Notes: generated by a model not told the origin, from the sequence alone. A DNA stretch of 35,208 nucleotides from an uncultured Clostridium sp. (GCA_902471875.1 CABRLN010000024.1:1-35208); one strand, 5' to 3'. Positions 7,669 through 16,613 are shown, counted from the first letter of the stretch. Translations and numbers: made by a program.

Positions 7669-8820
7669 ATGACGAAAAAAGGAGCCATAACGTCTGTCAT
7701 TCCCACTTTGCTGACTGTTTTTGTTTTTTGCATTTCCTTTTATTTTATTGATAATGCTAAAAACCAACTTCCAAACATAACTCAAATAAATTATAATCTT
7801 ATGTCCGATAACAAACCACTGACTATTGAAAATATTGAAAAGCTTTCCAAACGTATTTCATTAAAGCAGGTAAGTTTTTGTGTTGAACTTGATGAAACAG
7901 ATGTAAAAGAAGAAATTGTTACTCCCATACTTACAAATGAAAACTATTTTGAAATTTACGGACATACGCTTAACGGCAGCAGTATTACAAAAGAGAATAT
8001 AGACAATAAAGACAAGGTTGCAGTCATTGGCAGCAGCCTTGCTCTTAAACTATTTTTTAACACAGACGTAGTTGGAAAAACAATAATGTTTGACAATGAA
8101 ACCTACACAATTTGCGGTATTTTTGCTGAAAGAGAAAATATAATAAACAGTCTTTCAAGTGACGGAAAGCAGAGGGTTTATATTCCTTACACCTGTTACA
8201 GCGAATATGAAAACTACGAAGTAAATACTATTTCATATGATAATGCATCAATTTCCGCACCGTTAATTGAGCAGATGAATTTAAGTCAGTACCACTCAAC
8301 AAATCTTTCGGAAAAAGCAAAGGTAATCAAAAATTTTGAACATATCATATTTTTAATACTCTTCATTACTTTGTGTTTTATATCTTTAAAAATATGGTAC
8401 AGAATATGTAAAAAATTTATTGATGATATAAAAGAAAATCTGAATGAAAAATATTTCTTAAAATCTCTGAAATCAATACCGCAAAAATATATTTTTCTGA
8501 TTATTACGGCATTGCTCATACCTGCTGTATTGCTGACAATATTTTTCTTATCGGATTTCAGCATTTTTATAATCTCAAAGTATATACCAAGTGATAATAT
8601 TTTTGATGTATCATATTATTTGAAAATTATTATAGAAAATGCCAATATGTCAAATTCACTTTTGCTTACGGGAAATAAAAATTTATTTAATCTATATAAC
8701 AATACATTTAGCGTAGTTATCTGGCTTGTAATTATATTCACGCTAACTTTGATTATAACCATAAGCAAAATAGGAAAAGAAATAAATAGTATATATAAAA
8801 GCAAACAGAAAAAATTATAA
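7669..8820 (+). CDS. MacB/FtsX-like ABC permease subunit without ATPase
   Basis: 383-residue membrane protein. A first helix at about residues 8-27 is followed by an extracytoplasmic region of nearly 200 residues containing VAVIGSSLALKLFF, then VGKTI and ICGIF, the typical run of the MacB periplasmic core domain. Three more helices (about 225-245, 273-297, 345-367) match the FtsX-type layout. Its ribosome site GGAGG lies inside the end of the adaptor gene. MacB systems need an ATPase, which is not encoded nearby. Possible roles are peptide export, immunity or envelope signalling in the RiPP locus; none is shown by the sequence. Confidence 0.7.
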   Translation: MTKKGAITSVIPTLLTVFVFCISFYFIDNAKNQLPNITQINYNLMSDNKPLTIENIEKLSKRISLKQVSFCVELDETDVKEEIVTPILTNENYFEIYGHTLNGSSITKENIDNKDKVAVIGSSLALKLFFNTDVVGKTIMFDNETYTICGIFAERENIINSLSSDGKQRVYIPYTCYSEYENYEVNTISYDNASISAPLIEQMNLSQYHSTNLSEKAKVIKNFEHIIFLILFITLCFISLKIWYRICKKFIDDIKENLNEKYFLKSLKSIPQKYIFLIITALLIPAVLLTIFFLSDFSIFIISKYIPSDNIFDVSYYLKIIIENANMSNSLLLTGNKNLFNLYNNTFSVVIWLVIIFTLTLIITISKIGKEINSIYKSKQKKL

Positions 8821-8915
8821 ATTAAATGTAAGAAGTGAAAATATAGTTTGTATTTATAATTCGATGTTTTTGTATGCTGTAAATAAAAAGAGAATTTAAA
8901 AAGGAAAATTTAGTT

Positions 8916-10502
8916 ATGAAAAAAATTTGTGTTTTGCATGCACCAAAGCCATATGTTTTAAAATGTCCGCCTCAGGGATTAATGAGTATTGCAGCTTATT
9001 TGAAAGGTAATAACATTAATATTGATATTCTAGATGCTAATATTCATTACATAAATCCAAAAAACATTAAGCGCAATTCATATGAAAAGCTTTTAAAAAG
9101 GAAATCGTATTCTAATAATTTTGATACGATAAAACAGGATTTTCCGGAAAAAGAATTGACCGAATACTTATATTCAAATAGTTTCGATATTGTGTTAACA
9201 GATTGCAATTTTACAGGAACAGCTAGTTTTTCTTTTAAAACATTTGAACTAATTAAAAGGATATTGCCAAATGCAATTATAATTACCGGAGGAATACATG
9301 CAACTATTTTTCATAAGGAGATACTTGAAAAATATCCTGTAGATATTATTACAAGGGGAGAAGGAGAAGAAGTTACCTTGAATGTAATAAAAGCATTGTT
9401 GAGTGAAAAACCAAAATTAGACGAAATTGATGGTATATCATATAAAAAAGATAACGATATAATTATTAATCCTGGCAGTGGATTAGTTAAAGACTTGAAT
9501 ACTCTATATCCGGTGTATGATGTTTACGATGAGTTTGAAATGGATTTGTATAGAGAATATGTCAAAGCAGTACTAGGTCCGTTTTGGGGAGACCAAGATC
9601 CGACAGGAGTAGTTTTGACTAGTAGGGGGTGTATAGGAAGGTGTACATTTTGTAACGGAAGAGTAATTGATAAAGGAAAATATAGAAGTTTATCAAAAAA
9701 GAATATTATTAAACAATTAACTTATTTATATGATAAATATAAGCCTAAAAAGTTTGGAATTTATGATGCTATGTTTGGTGGAGATGTTGATACATATAAA
9801 GCAGTGTGCGATTTTTTCAGAGAACATGACGTTCAATGGGGATTTGAAACAAGAATTGATGTAATGACTAGTGAAAGGTTAGATTATGTAAAAGGTACTC
9901 ATTGCAAATATATTCTATATGGCTTAGAAAGTGTAAATTTAAACACACTAAAACTTAACAGAAAAATTCCTAAGACTACTGCTAATAACTATATGACTAA
10001 AGCTGCGGAATTATTTAAGAAAACTAGCCAATTAAAAATTTTATGTGTGGTTTCTATATTATACGGCTTACCGGGTGACGATAATAGAATTTTTAAAGAA
10101 ACAATTGACTTCATTATAGAAAATAAATTAAACAATAATTATTATATAACGTACTTGTTTTATATACCTATTATGTATCCTGGAACAAATTTATGGTATT
10201 CTGCTAGTGAGGACGATAGGTGTTATGAGTGGGACAAGTATTTTGTAAATAATGAAAATATTATTGAAGAAGGAAAAATTGTTTATAAGAATCCCAATGT
10301 AGATATAGACAAACTAAAGTATTATGTTGATAATTCAAACAAGCTAATTAGTAATCCGGAGGGTGGTATGAATTTCATAAGAAAAAAAGATAAAATTAAA
10401 AATATATTTGCAGAAGGTCATAATGGAATAGACTCTTTTTCAGATTTTAAATGGTTTATATTGAGTGTTTTATATACATTAATTGAGAAAAATCAGAGGT
10501 GA
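8916..10502 (+). CDS. B12-binding-type radical SAM enzyme
   Basis: 528-residue enzyme with an N-terminal Rossmann-like domain of the B12-binding type (about 1-170; PPQGLMSIAAYLKG, then ILDAN, then TGGIHAT near residue 128). A radical SAM barrel follows with CIGRCTFC giving C239, C243 and C246. The classical DxHxxG cobalamin motif is not seen, which is common in this class. Related enzymes carry out C-methylations or ring rearrangements on natural products; the substrate here cannot be read. AAAGGA precedes the ATG. The last bases read GAGGTGA and supply the ribosome site for malQ, so the two genes are translationally coupled. A second tailoring enzyme for the RiPP is the simplest guess. Confidence 0.8.
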   Translation: MKKICVLHAPKPYVLKCPPQGLMSIAAYLKGNNINIDILDANIHYINPKNIKRNSYEKLLKRKSYSNNFDTIKQDFPEKELTEYLYSNSFDIVLTDCNFTGTASFSFKTFELIKRILPNAIIITGGIHATIFHKEILEKYPVDIITRGEGEEVTLNVIKALLSEKPKLDEIDGISYKKDNDIIINPGSGLVKDLNTLYPVYDVYDEFEMDLYREYVKAVLGPFWGDQDPTGVVLTSRGCIGRCTFCNGRVIDKGKYRSLSKKNIIKQLTYLYDKYKPKKFGIYDAMFGGDVDTYKAVCDFFREHDVQWGFETRIDVMTSERLDYVKGTHCKYILYGLESVNLNTLKLNRKIPKTTANNYMTKAAELFKKTSQLKILCVVSILYGLPGDDNRIFKETIDFIIENKLNNNYYITYLFYIPIMYPGTNLWYSASEDDRCYEWDKYFVNNENIIEEGKIVYKNPNVDIDKLKYYVDNSNKLISNPEGGMNFIRKKDKIKNIFAEGHNGIDSFSDFKWFILSVLYTLIEKNQR

Positions 10503-10509
10503 AAATATA

Positions 10510-12060
10510 ATGTTAAAGGATAGGTTAAGTGGAGTTTTGTTACATCCTACCTCATTGCCAAGTATGTATGGAATTGGAGATTTTGGTGAAGAGGCATATC
10601 ACTTTATTGATTTTCTGTTTGAAACTAATCAAAAACTGTGGCAGGTATTGCCTCTTGGTCCAGTGAATGAGTCATATTCACCTTATCAAAGTACATCAGC
10701 ATTTGCAGGAAATTTTCTGTTAATTAGTTTAGAAAAATTAGTTGAAGAGGGTTTACTGTGCCATAATGATTTAGAACATTTGAAATGTGCAAATGATAAC
10801 ATAAATTATGCTAAAGCTAAAAAAATTAAAATACCATTATTTTTAAAAGCATATAATAATTTTTGCTCCAATAATGAACTATCTGATTACAAAGCTTTTT
10901 GTAAAGAAAATGATTATTGGTTAGAAGATTATTCTTTATTTACGGCAATTGATGAATATATTAATGAAAATAGGGATAAGGATTCTAAATTATCAAACTA
11001 TTTTGATAATTTAGAGGAAAATTTTTATGTTGACGAATACTGTGGAGAAATATCTTGGAATGCATGGCCGCCTGAATATCGTTATAATTCAGATTCTATT
11101 CAACAAATTAGGGCTAACTTAATAGAAAGTATAAATTTTCATAAATTTTTACAGTATATATTTTATAAACAGTGGACTCAATTAAAAAAATATGCGAATG
11201 AAAGAGGCATTAAAGTAATTGGAGATATACCCATGTATATGCCTTTACATTCAACTGATGTATGGGCCAATGCCAATCTGTTTTTGCTGGATGATGACTT
11301 CAAACCAAGTTATATTGCAGGTTGTGCTCCTGATGATGGATGCCCGACTGGTCAGAGTTTCGGTAATTGTATATATAATTGGAAAGTGAATAAGGAGAAT
11401 AACTATAAATGGTGGATTAATAGATTCAAATTCGCTCTAGAAATTGTAGATATTATTAGATTGGATTATTTTACAGGGTATCAATCTTATTGGGCTATTC
11501 CATTAAATGAAAAAAATCCAGCCAATGGATTTTTATGTGAAGTTAATGGTGAAGAGTTTTTTCACACAATATTGAAAGAAATATGTGACTCATCAATAAT
11601 TATTGAAGATATAGGTTTCTTGAAAAAGGAAGTAATTAACTTAAGAGATTTGCTTGGCTTTCCAAGTATGAAAATTATGCAGTTTGATAAGAATACATTT
11701 AGAGAAAGTGAAAATCTACCGCATAATTTTACAGATACAAATTGTGTTCTTTATACAGGAACACATGATAATAACACGATTTTAGGATGGTACAAGGATT
11801 TAGATTATGAAACAAAAGAGATAATACATGAAATTGTAGGAGGTGAAGATATTAATTGGGGATTAATTAAATATGCGTTTTCGTCAATTGCCAAATTTGT
11901 TATTGTGCCAATACAAGATATTATAGGACTAGATGAAGAATATCGCATGAATATTCCTGGAGTAGTTAATGGTTCTTGGCAATTTCAATATAAGAAAAAT
12001 ATGCTTACTGATAAAATAAAGCAAAAACTCAAGCGTATTACTTATTTGTATAATCGATAA
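10510..12060 (+). CDS. malQ: 4-alpha-glucanotransferase (amylomaltase)
   Basis: GH77 enzyme that transfers alpha-1,4-glucan units between maltooligosaccharides in the cytoplasm. The 516-residue length is normal. The active site is visible: nucleophile D319 in RLDYF, acid/base E366 in IIEDIGF, and the third carboxylate D420 in GTHDNN. The N-terminal GVLLHPTSLPS and the QVLPLGP motif are typical. The start chosen is the ATG at 10510, 7 nt after the ribosome site that overlaps the end of the radical SAM gene; an in-frame codon at 10483 lies within that gene. It fits the starch-degrading lifestyle suggested by the amylase at 13695 and may act on sugars brought in by the importer upstream. Confidence 0.95.
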   Translation: MLKDRLSGVLLHPTSLPSMYGIGDFGEEAYHFIDFLFETNQKLWQVLPLGPVNESYSPYQSTSAFAGNFLLISLEKLVEEGLLCHNDLEHLKCANDNINYAKAKKIKIPLFLKAYNNFCSNNELSDYKAFCKENDYWLEDYSLFTAIDEYINENRDKDSKLSNYFDNLEENFYVDEYCGEISWNAWPPEYRYNSDSIQQIRANLIESINFHKFLQYIFYKQWTQLKKYANERGIKVIGDIPMYMPLHSTDVWANANLFLLDDDFKPSYIAGCAPDDGCPTGQSFGNCIYNWKVNKENNYKWWINRFKFALEIVDIIRLDYFTGYQSYWAIPLNEKNPANGFLCEVNGEEFFHTILKEICDSSIIIEDIGFLKKEVINLRDLLGFPSMKIMQFDKNTFRESENLPHNFTDTNCVLYTGTHDNNTILGWYKDLDYETKEIIHEIVGGEDINWGLIKYAFSSIAKFVIVPIQDIIGLDEEYRMNIPGVVNGSWQFQYKKNMLTDKIKQKLKRITYLYNR

Positions 12061-12447
12061 ATATATATTAATTTTATAGTTTAGTTGAATCATTCAAAAA
12101 TAGTATATATAATCTCACGGCTTGCTGAAATATATTCAGTAACAGGAAAGTTATAAAAAATGATAGCTGCACTGATATAAATTATTCAGCAGGCAATGCA
12201 ATTTATAAAGCCTGTATTTGTATTACACTTTTAAGGCCTTATTAATTTATTTTACTTATAAAAAACATACGATTGCACAATTACAAGCAATCGTATGTTT
12301 TTTTATAGAATAAAATTATGGTTAATCAGTAACAAAATAAATTTCATTATCATAATATATCAGATGTGTATTAATAAAATCTATGTAACTATATAGATTG
12401 GGTAATTAGGATAAGTGAGTTTTTCATAAATTATTATTGGTGATTTT
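12061..12447. other. Intergenic region after malQ
   Basis: 387 nt without a convincing gene. It contains a loose inverted pair, GCTTGCTGAA near 12118 and TTCAGCAGGC near 12183, and the malQ terminator at 12261. The left arm of a hairpin that covers the next start codon lies at 12420-12430. Nothing else was recognised. Confidence 0.6.
12261..12304 (+). terminator. Intrinsic terminator after malQ
   Basis: A 16-nt arm ending CATACGATTGC pairs with GCAATCGTATG across a 10-nt loop and is followed by a run of seven or more T. It is about 200 nt beyond the malQ stop and would end the RiPP/transport/malQ transcript. Confidence 0.85.
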
Positions 12448-12618
12448 ATGAAAAACGATAATGTAAAAGTAAATTCGGCACATAAAGATAAAGGTATATC
12501 ATTTAAAGAATTAATGAGTAAAATTTTGAAAAGTAAAGCTATAGTAAATGGAATTTTGCAAAACAATAATATAAATTTAAAAGTAGTTGATAGTTGTCCC
12601 AAAAGAGAGAAAAGGTGA
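12448..12618 (+). CDS. Possible 56-aa protein of unknown function
   Basis: Frame of 56 codons starting with MKNDNVKVNSAHKDKG, lysine-rich and hydrophilic with no membrane segment and one Cys near the end. I do not recognise it. Only a weak ribosome site (GGTG at 12439-12442) is present. An 11-bp perfect inverted repeat (12420-12430 with 12445-12455) covers the start codon and puts that site in the loop, so translation could be controlled by structure. A better site (AAGGTGAG) lies at its end, before a 27-codon frame at 12626 that runs into the cotJC remnant. It may be a real small gene or leftover DNA near a rearrangement. Confidence 0.3.
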   Translation: MKNDNVKVNSAHKDKGISFKELMSKILKSKAIVNGILQNNNINLKVVDSCPKREKR

Positions 12619-12645
12619 GTTTAAAATGTTTTCTTATGACAACTG

Positions 12646-12840
12646 TTATTTAGATAAAGTATATAATCTTTTTGCGGTTATGGGAATGTTTAAATGCTGT
12701 GATAGATAGCTACCAAAAGCGTGCCATATAATCAGCCCGCCATCTGGTCCGCCATACTGACTAAGAATTATTTGTGCCATCTTAGGGTTAGGATTTTTTA
12801 TATTAATTGGATATTGTAATTTCTTTTCATATTTCCACAT
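12646..12840 (-). pseudogene. cotJC: Truncated cotJC (spore coat manganese catalase-like), remnant
   Basis: CotJC is normally about 190 residues and related to manganese catalases. Here the frame starts well (MWKYEKKLQYP, then KNPNPKMAQ and SQYGGPDGG, a strong match to the CotJC N-terminus) with a GAGGAGG ribosome site inside the end of cotJB. It departs from the family after about residue 33 and stops at 64 residues. Only YLSQHLNIP still resembles family sequence. About two thirds of the protein, including the later metal ligands, is absent and is not found in other frames nearby, so a deletion or recombination is more likely than a simple frameshift. The normal order cotJA-cotJB-cotJC is kept. 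Confidence 0.75.
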
Positions 12841-12842
12841 AA

Positions 12843-13103
12843 TTAACAATCCTCCTCAAATGATGAATCCCATGGCCAAGGGTTTGAAATCCATGCCCAT
12901 CTGTTTCCATTTTCGCCAGATGTAGTTAGCGGACCAAAGCGGCGCTCATACTCGTCTTTAAGGGTATTTGATTTAGCTTCGTATTCTGTAATTTTCTTTG
13001 CTATTGCTAAATTATTCGGATGCGTATCTAAAAATAAATGCATGTCAACTAATGCAAAATCAAGAGTTGCTATTTTCTGTGTTAAAATTTCTCTTTCTGT
13101 CAT
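12843..13103 (-). CDS. cotJB: Spore coat protein CotJB
   Basis: 86-residue protein matching the CotJB family: DFALVDMHLFLDTHP near residues 15-29, then a helical region with EYEAK, and a C-terminal WAWISNPWPWD rich in Trp and Pro. In Bacillus the cotJ operon is transcribed in the mother cell by sigma-E and its products enter the inner coat; that role is transferred here by family. The start codon overlaps the cotJA stop (ATGA), and the stop is 2 nt before the cotJC remnant, so it sits in the normal three-gene operon. Full length. Confidence 0.9.
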   Translation of the reverse strand: MTEREILTQKIATLDFALVDMHLFLDTHPNNLAIAKKITEYEAKSNTLKDEYERRFGPLTTSGENGNRWAWISNPWPWDSSFEEDC

Positions 13104-13294
13104 TTTTTATCATCACAACCTTTAAATGGTTTGTTTAATATCGGAAACATAGTTCCTGAAACAAAGCCCTGTTCATTAGAATATAAACTGTCATTATTCT
13201 GATATGGTATATAAGCCATTGCTACAGTGGCATCTTTGGGTATTTGAGGGAAAGAGTTATTGTTATCTGAAAAATCATAAATATCGTTAATCAT
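13100..13294 (-). CDS. cotJA: Spore coat-associated protein CotJA
   Basis: 64-residue protein with the family marks AMAYIPYQ near residues 25-32 and GTMFPILNKPFKG near the end. A clear AAAGGAG ribosome site lies 8 nt before the ATG. First gene of the cotJ operon, coupled to cotJB through an ATGA overlap. I looked for a sigma-E promoter upstream and found only a partial match, so regulation is inferred from the family. Confidence 0.87.
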   Translation of the reverse strand: MINDIYDFSDNNNSFPQIPKDATVAMAYIPYQNNDSLYSNEQGFVSGTMFPILNKPFKGCDDKK

Positions 13295-13694
13295 TAAATT
13301 TCTCCTTTCTGTGATTGGGCTTATCCCATAATATGCTTTTTTATTGTGTTTGGTTCTAATTTTTTACTTGTCTAGAAAATAATGATAAATTTAAAAGTTT
13401 TTGTCGGGCATTATTTTTAGATTAGTCGTATAACATTTATCTTTCTTAAATATTGTTAACTGATATTGTACAATATATAGAGTATGTAATTTATTCTTGT
13501 CCAATATATATTAAGATAACAGTTGGTCATATATAAATTAATGGAACTATTGTACATTTTTTTGAATAATTCTTTGGTAATTATATTAATATACAAATTA
13601 CGACCAAATTGTTATAATATAGACGATATGTTTGCATACTCTGAAAGTGTGCAATTATATGTGGCACTTATTTTGAAAGAGAGGTTTTAACAAG
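13295..13694. other. Divergent intergenic region between cotJA and the amylase gene
   Basis: 400 nt of AT-rich DNA between divergent genes. The right part carries the probable amylase promoter at 13590. The left part should carry the cotJ promoter, which I could not define. No gene or strong hairpin was seen. Confidence 0.6.
13590..13618 (+). promoter_or_regulatory. Likely promoter of the dockerin amylase
   Basis: A perfect -10 TATAAT at 13613-13618 with a 4/6 match to the -35 box, TATACA at 13590-13595, at 17-nt spacing. It would start a leader of about 70 nt before the amylase ATG at 13695. No catabolite-repression operator was recognised. Confidence 0.45.
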
Positions 13695-16427
13695 ATGAAT
13701 GAGAAAAAACGTTTCGGTAAGAAGCTTATTTCTATTGCATTAGCAGCTACAATGATTACTTCCATTACTGCTGTTGCTGCAAGTTCAAGTGCTTCAGCCG
13801 TAACAGACACAAATTCAAAGAGCACAGCTGCTCAAACAGTTAAATCAAGTGGCAGTAATGCTTCAACCTTTAGCTGGGACAATGCAACAGTGTATTTTTT
13901 ACTGACAGACCGTTTTTATAACGGTAACCCCCAAAATGACCATTCCTATGGCAGAGGGCTTGATAAGAATGGCAATGTTGTTAATTGTGACAACACTGCA
14001 ACTTTCCATGGCGGTGACTTTGCAGGTATTACAAAAAAAATTAATGATGGTTATTTTAATGATTTAGGTGTTAATGCTATTTGGTTGTCAGCACCTTATG
14101 AGCAGGTTCACGGTTATGTAGTAGGTAGTGACGGTAACAGTTTCCCTCATTATTCATACCATGGTTACTATGTTGCGGATTATACTGAGGCTGATAAAAA
14201 CTTTGGTTCAAAAGATGAGTTTAAACAGTTGGTTGATACAGCGCATGAGCATGGCATTCGTATTGTTATGGATATTGTTATGAATCATTCAGGTTATAAT
14301 AGTATTTATGATATGAATGAATATAAATTTGGTACCTTGAAAAGTGGTTGGGAGACATACTACTATTCACATCAGAATGTAAACAATAATGACTATCATA
14401 GTTACATTGACTATAATTCATCCGCTTCAGATTGGGCTAAATGGTGGGGACCAAACTGGATTAGAAGTGGTTTGCCTGGATACTCGAGCGGAAGCGGCGA
14501 GGTTGCCGGCTCACTAGAGGGTCTTCCTGATTTTAAAACAGAACAAACATCAACAGTTGGTATTCCTGAATTGTTGAAAACAAAATGGACTCAAGAAAAA
14601 ACATACAATGATAAGGTAGCTAAATATGGTTCATCAGGTACGGTAAGAAGCTATCTTGTTGATTGGTTAGCTGAGTGGGTTCGTGAATATGGCGTTGACG
14701 GTTTCCGTTGTGATACCGCTAAGCATGTTGAGCTTGAAGCATGGAAAGAATTAAAAACAGAATGTGTTCAGGCACTAAGAGAATGGAAGTCAAAGAATCC
14801 GACAAAAGCTCTTGATAACCTTGACTTCTGGATGACCGGTGAATGTTTTGGTCACCAAATGGCAAAAAGCCAGTACTTTACACAGGGCGGATTTGACTCA
14901 ATGATTAACTTTGAGTTTGCACCTAACACCAGCAGCAGCAATATTCCTTCTGCAAGCTCGGTTGAAAGTACATACAGCAGATATGCTAGTTCAATTAATA
15001 ATGACAGTACATTTAATGTGCTTAGCTACCTGTCATCACATGATACAGTTCTTGCAAGCGGAGACAGAAAATATGATGGTTCATTCTTGCTAATGCTACC
15101 GGGTGGTATTCAAATCTATTATGGTGATGAAACATGCAGACCACTTGCTCAAGTAAATCCAAGCTCTTCAGCAGGTGCCGGACATCAGTTAAGAGGTGAT
15201 ATGAACTGGAATAGTGCTGATTCAGCAACACTTGCACACTGGCAGAAGGTTGGTTCATTCCGTAACAACCACATTGCAGTTGGTGCAGGTCAGCATAAGC
15301 AAATTTCTTCATACAATTCAAGCACAGGTTACACATTCTCAAGAACATATGACAATGGCGATATTCAGGATTCAATCGTTGCTACATTGTTTGCACAGGC
15401 AAATACAAATGTTGATGTAAATGTTGGTTCGGTTTGGGGCGATGGAACAGTTGTTACAAATGCTTATGATGGTACAACAGCTACTGTTAGCGGAGGTAAG
15501 GCTAGATTTAACAGTGGTGCTAACGGTACAATCCTAATTGAAGGTCCACAGTCTTCTATTTCTCTTTCTCTAAAAAGTGCAACAGGTACTGCGTCGTTTG
15601 AGGGTTCAACAACTCTTACACTAAGCCTTAAGGGTGCTGACAGTGCTAAAGTAACTGTTGACAACGGCACACCGTTTACACTACAAAATGGCGGTACATT
15701 CACAATTGGTGAAAATACACCAGAAGGCGGACAGGTTAGTGTAACAGTTACTGCTTCTAACAGTGAAGATACTGTTACTAAAACATTTGTATATAACAAG
15801 AAGGACCCTAACGCTACAGTAAGTGTATATTTTGATAATTCGTCATATAACTGGAGTACAGTTTATGCCTATATTTATGACGAAAGTGTCAGCCCTAAAA
15901 TAGAAAATTCTGCATGGCCTGGTGTAGCTATGACATTGAATTCTGCAACAGGTTTATATGAGTTAGAAGTACCTGAAGAGCTATGGGGAGCAAATGCACA
16001 AGTTATGTTCACAGAATCTTTTTCAACTGCAACAAACAGATATCCTGCTGATGGACAGCCGGGTATGAAACTTGAAGGTGAATCTCATAAGTTTTCGGCA
16101 AATCATAAATGGGAAACTTACCAACCTGTCAGACCGACAGATCCAACAACTCCAACAAACCCAACAAATCCTCAGATTACAGTATTACTTGGTGATGCAA
16201 ACGGGGATGGTAAAATTTCCCTTGCAGATGCTTTAACATCACAAAGAATGATTCTTGGTTCTATAACAGGTACACAATCTCAATTGCTTGCAGCAGATGT
16301 TGATGGTAATAACAAGTTATCACTTACTGATGTAGTTATTACATTAAGGTATCAAATTGGTTATACCGACAGCTATGGTGTAAACACATATGTTCAGAAG
16401 AACGAAAATACAACAATAACTGTATAA
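13695..16427 (+). CDS. Secreted GH13 alpha-amylase with CBM26-like module and type I dockerin
   Basis: 910-residue extracellular starch-degrading enzyme. Residues 1 to about 32 are a signal peptide ending SASA. The GH13 catalytic domain begins near residue 55 (VYFLLTDRFYNG) and shows nucleophile D340 in FRCDTAKH, acid/base E383 in TGECFG and D450 in SSHDT; DIVMNHSG near 192 is the first conserved region. A beta-rich linker domain follows. Residues about 707-810 (VSVYFDNSSYNW and ENSAWPGVAM) look like a CBM26 starch-binding module. A Pro/Thr linker leads to a dockerin (about 833-896) with two calcium loops beginning DANGDGK and DVDGNNK. Type I dockerins attach enzymes to cohesin scaffolds; in R. 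bromii such amylases form amylosomes. A GAGAGG ribosome site precedes the start. It stands alone with its own promoter and terminator. Confidence 0.95.
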   Translation: MNEKKRFGKKLISIALAATMITSITAVAASSSASAVTDTNSKSTAAQTVKSSGSNASTFSWDNATVYFLLTDRFYNGNPQNDHSYGRGLDKNGNVVNCDNTATFHGGDFAGITKKINDGYFNDLGVNAIWLSAPYEQVHGYVVGSDGNSFPHYSYHGYYVADYTEADKNFGSKDEFKQLVDTAHEHGIRIVMDIVMNHSGYNSIYDMNEYKFGTLKSGWETYYYSHQNVNNNDYHSYIDYNSSASDWAKWWGPNWIRSGLPGYSSGSGEVAGSLEGLPDFKTEQTSTVGIPELLKTKWTQEKTYNDKVAKYGSSGTVRSYLVDWLAEWVREYGVDGFRCDTAKHVELEAWKELKTECVQALREWKSKNPTKALDNLDFWMTGECFGHQMAKSQYFTQGGFDSMINFEFAPNTSSSNIPSASSVESTYSRYASSINNDSTFNVLSYLSSHDTVLASGDRKYDGSFLLMLPGGIQIYYGDETCRPLAQVNPSSSAGAGHQLRGDMNWNSADSATLAHWQKVGSFRNNHIAVGAGQHKQISSYNSSTGYTFSRTYDNGDIQDSIVATLFAQANTNVDVNVGSVWGDGTVVTNAYDGTTATVSGGKARFNSGANGTILIEGPQSSISLSLKSATGTASFEGSTTLTLSLKGADSAKVTVDNGTPFTLQNGGTFTIGENTPEGGQVSVTVTASNSEDTVTKTFVYNKKDPNATVSVYFDNSSYNWSTVYAYIYDESVSPKIENSAWPGVAMTLNSATGLYELEVPEELWGANAQVMFTESFSTATNRYPADGQPGMKLEGESHKFSANHKWETYQPVRPTDPTTPTNPTNPQITVLLGDANGDGKISLADALTSQRMILGSITGTQSQLLAADVDGNNKLSLTDVVITLRYQIGYTDSYGVNTYVQKNENTTITV

Positions 16428-16450
16428 ATAAAATATTAACTTATAATTTT

Positions 16451-16488
16451 AGTGACAGTCACTTTTATTGTGGCTGTCACTTTTTTTA
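16451..16488 (+). terminator. Intrinsic terminator of the amylase gene
   Basis: AGTGACAGTCAC pairs with GTGGCTGTCACT (one G-T pair) across a short loop and is followed by seven T, 24 nt after the amylase stop. Confidence 0.9.
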
Positions 16489-16613
16489 TAATAAAATCTT
16501 TCATTTCTAAAAATATATTTTAACGATATTTATATAAGGCTTCTAAGAGATTATTAATTTTCAATATAATAATGAATTTATTTTTATAGGTGAATGTGAA
16601 TATAAGTTTATAT

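Noticed and set aside
12381..12602. 73-codon minus-strand frame
   Set aside because: Opposite to the possible 56-aa gene; hydrophobic composition comes from the complement of Lys/Asn-rich sequence, with no ribosome site.
13295..13370. Sigma-E-like promoter for cotJ (GCATATT on the minus strand)
   Set aside because: The -35-like word fits, but no CATACA-type -10 was found at the right distance and the start would be too close to the ribosome site.
15464..15799. 111-codon minus-strand frame inside the amylase gene
   Set aside because: Lies wholly within the well-supported amylase and shows no motif.
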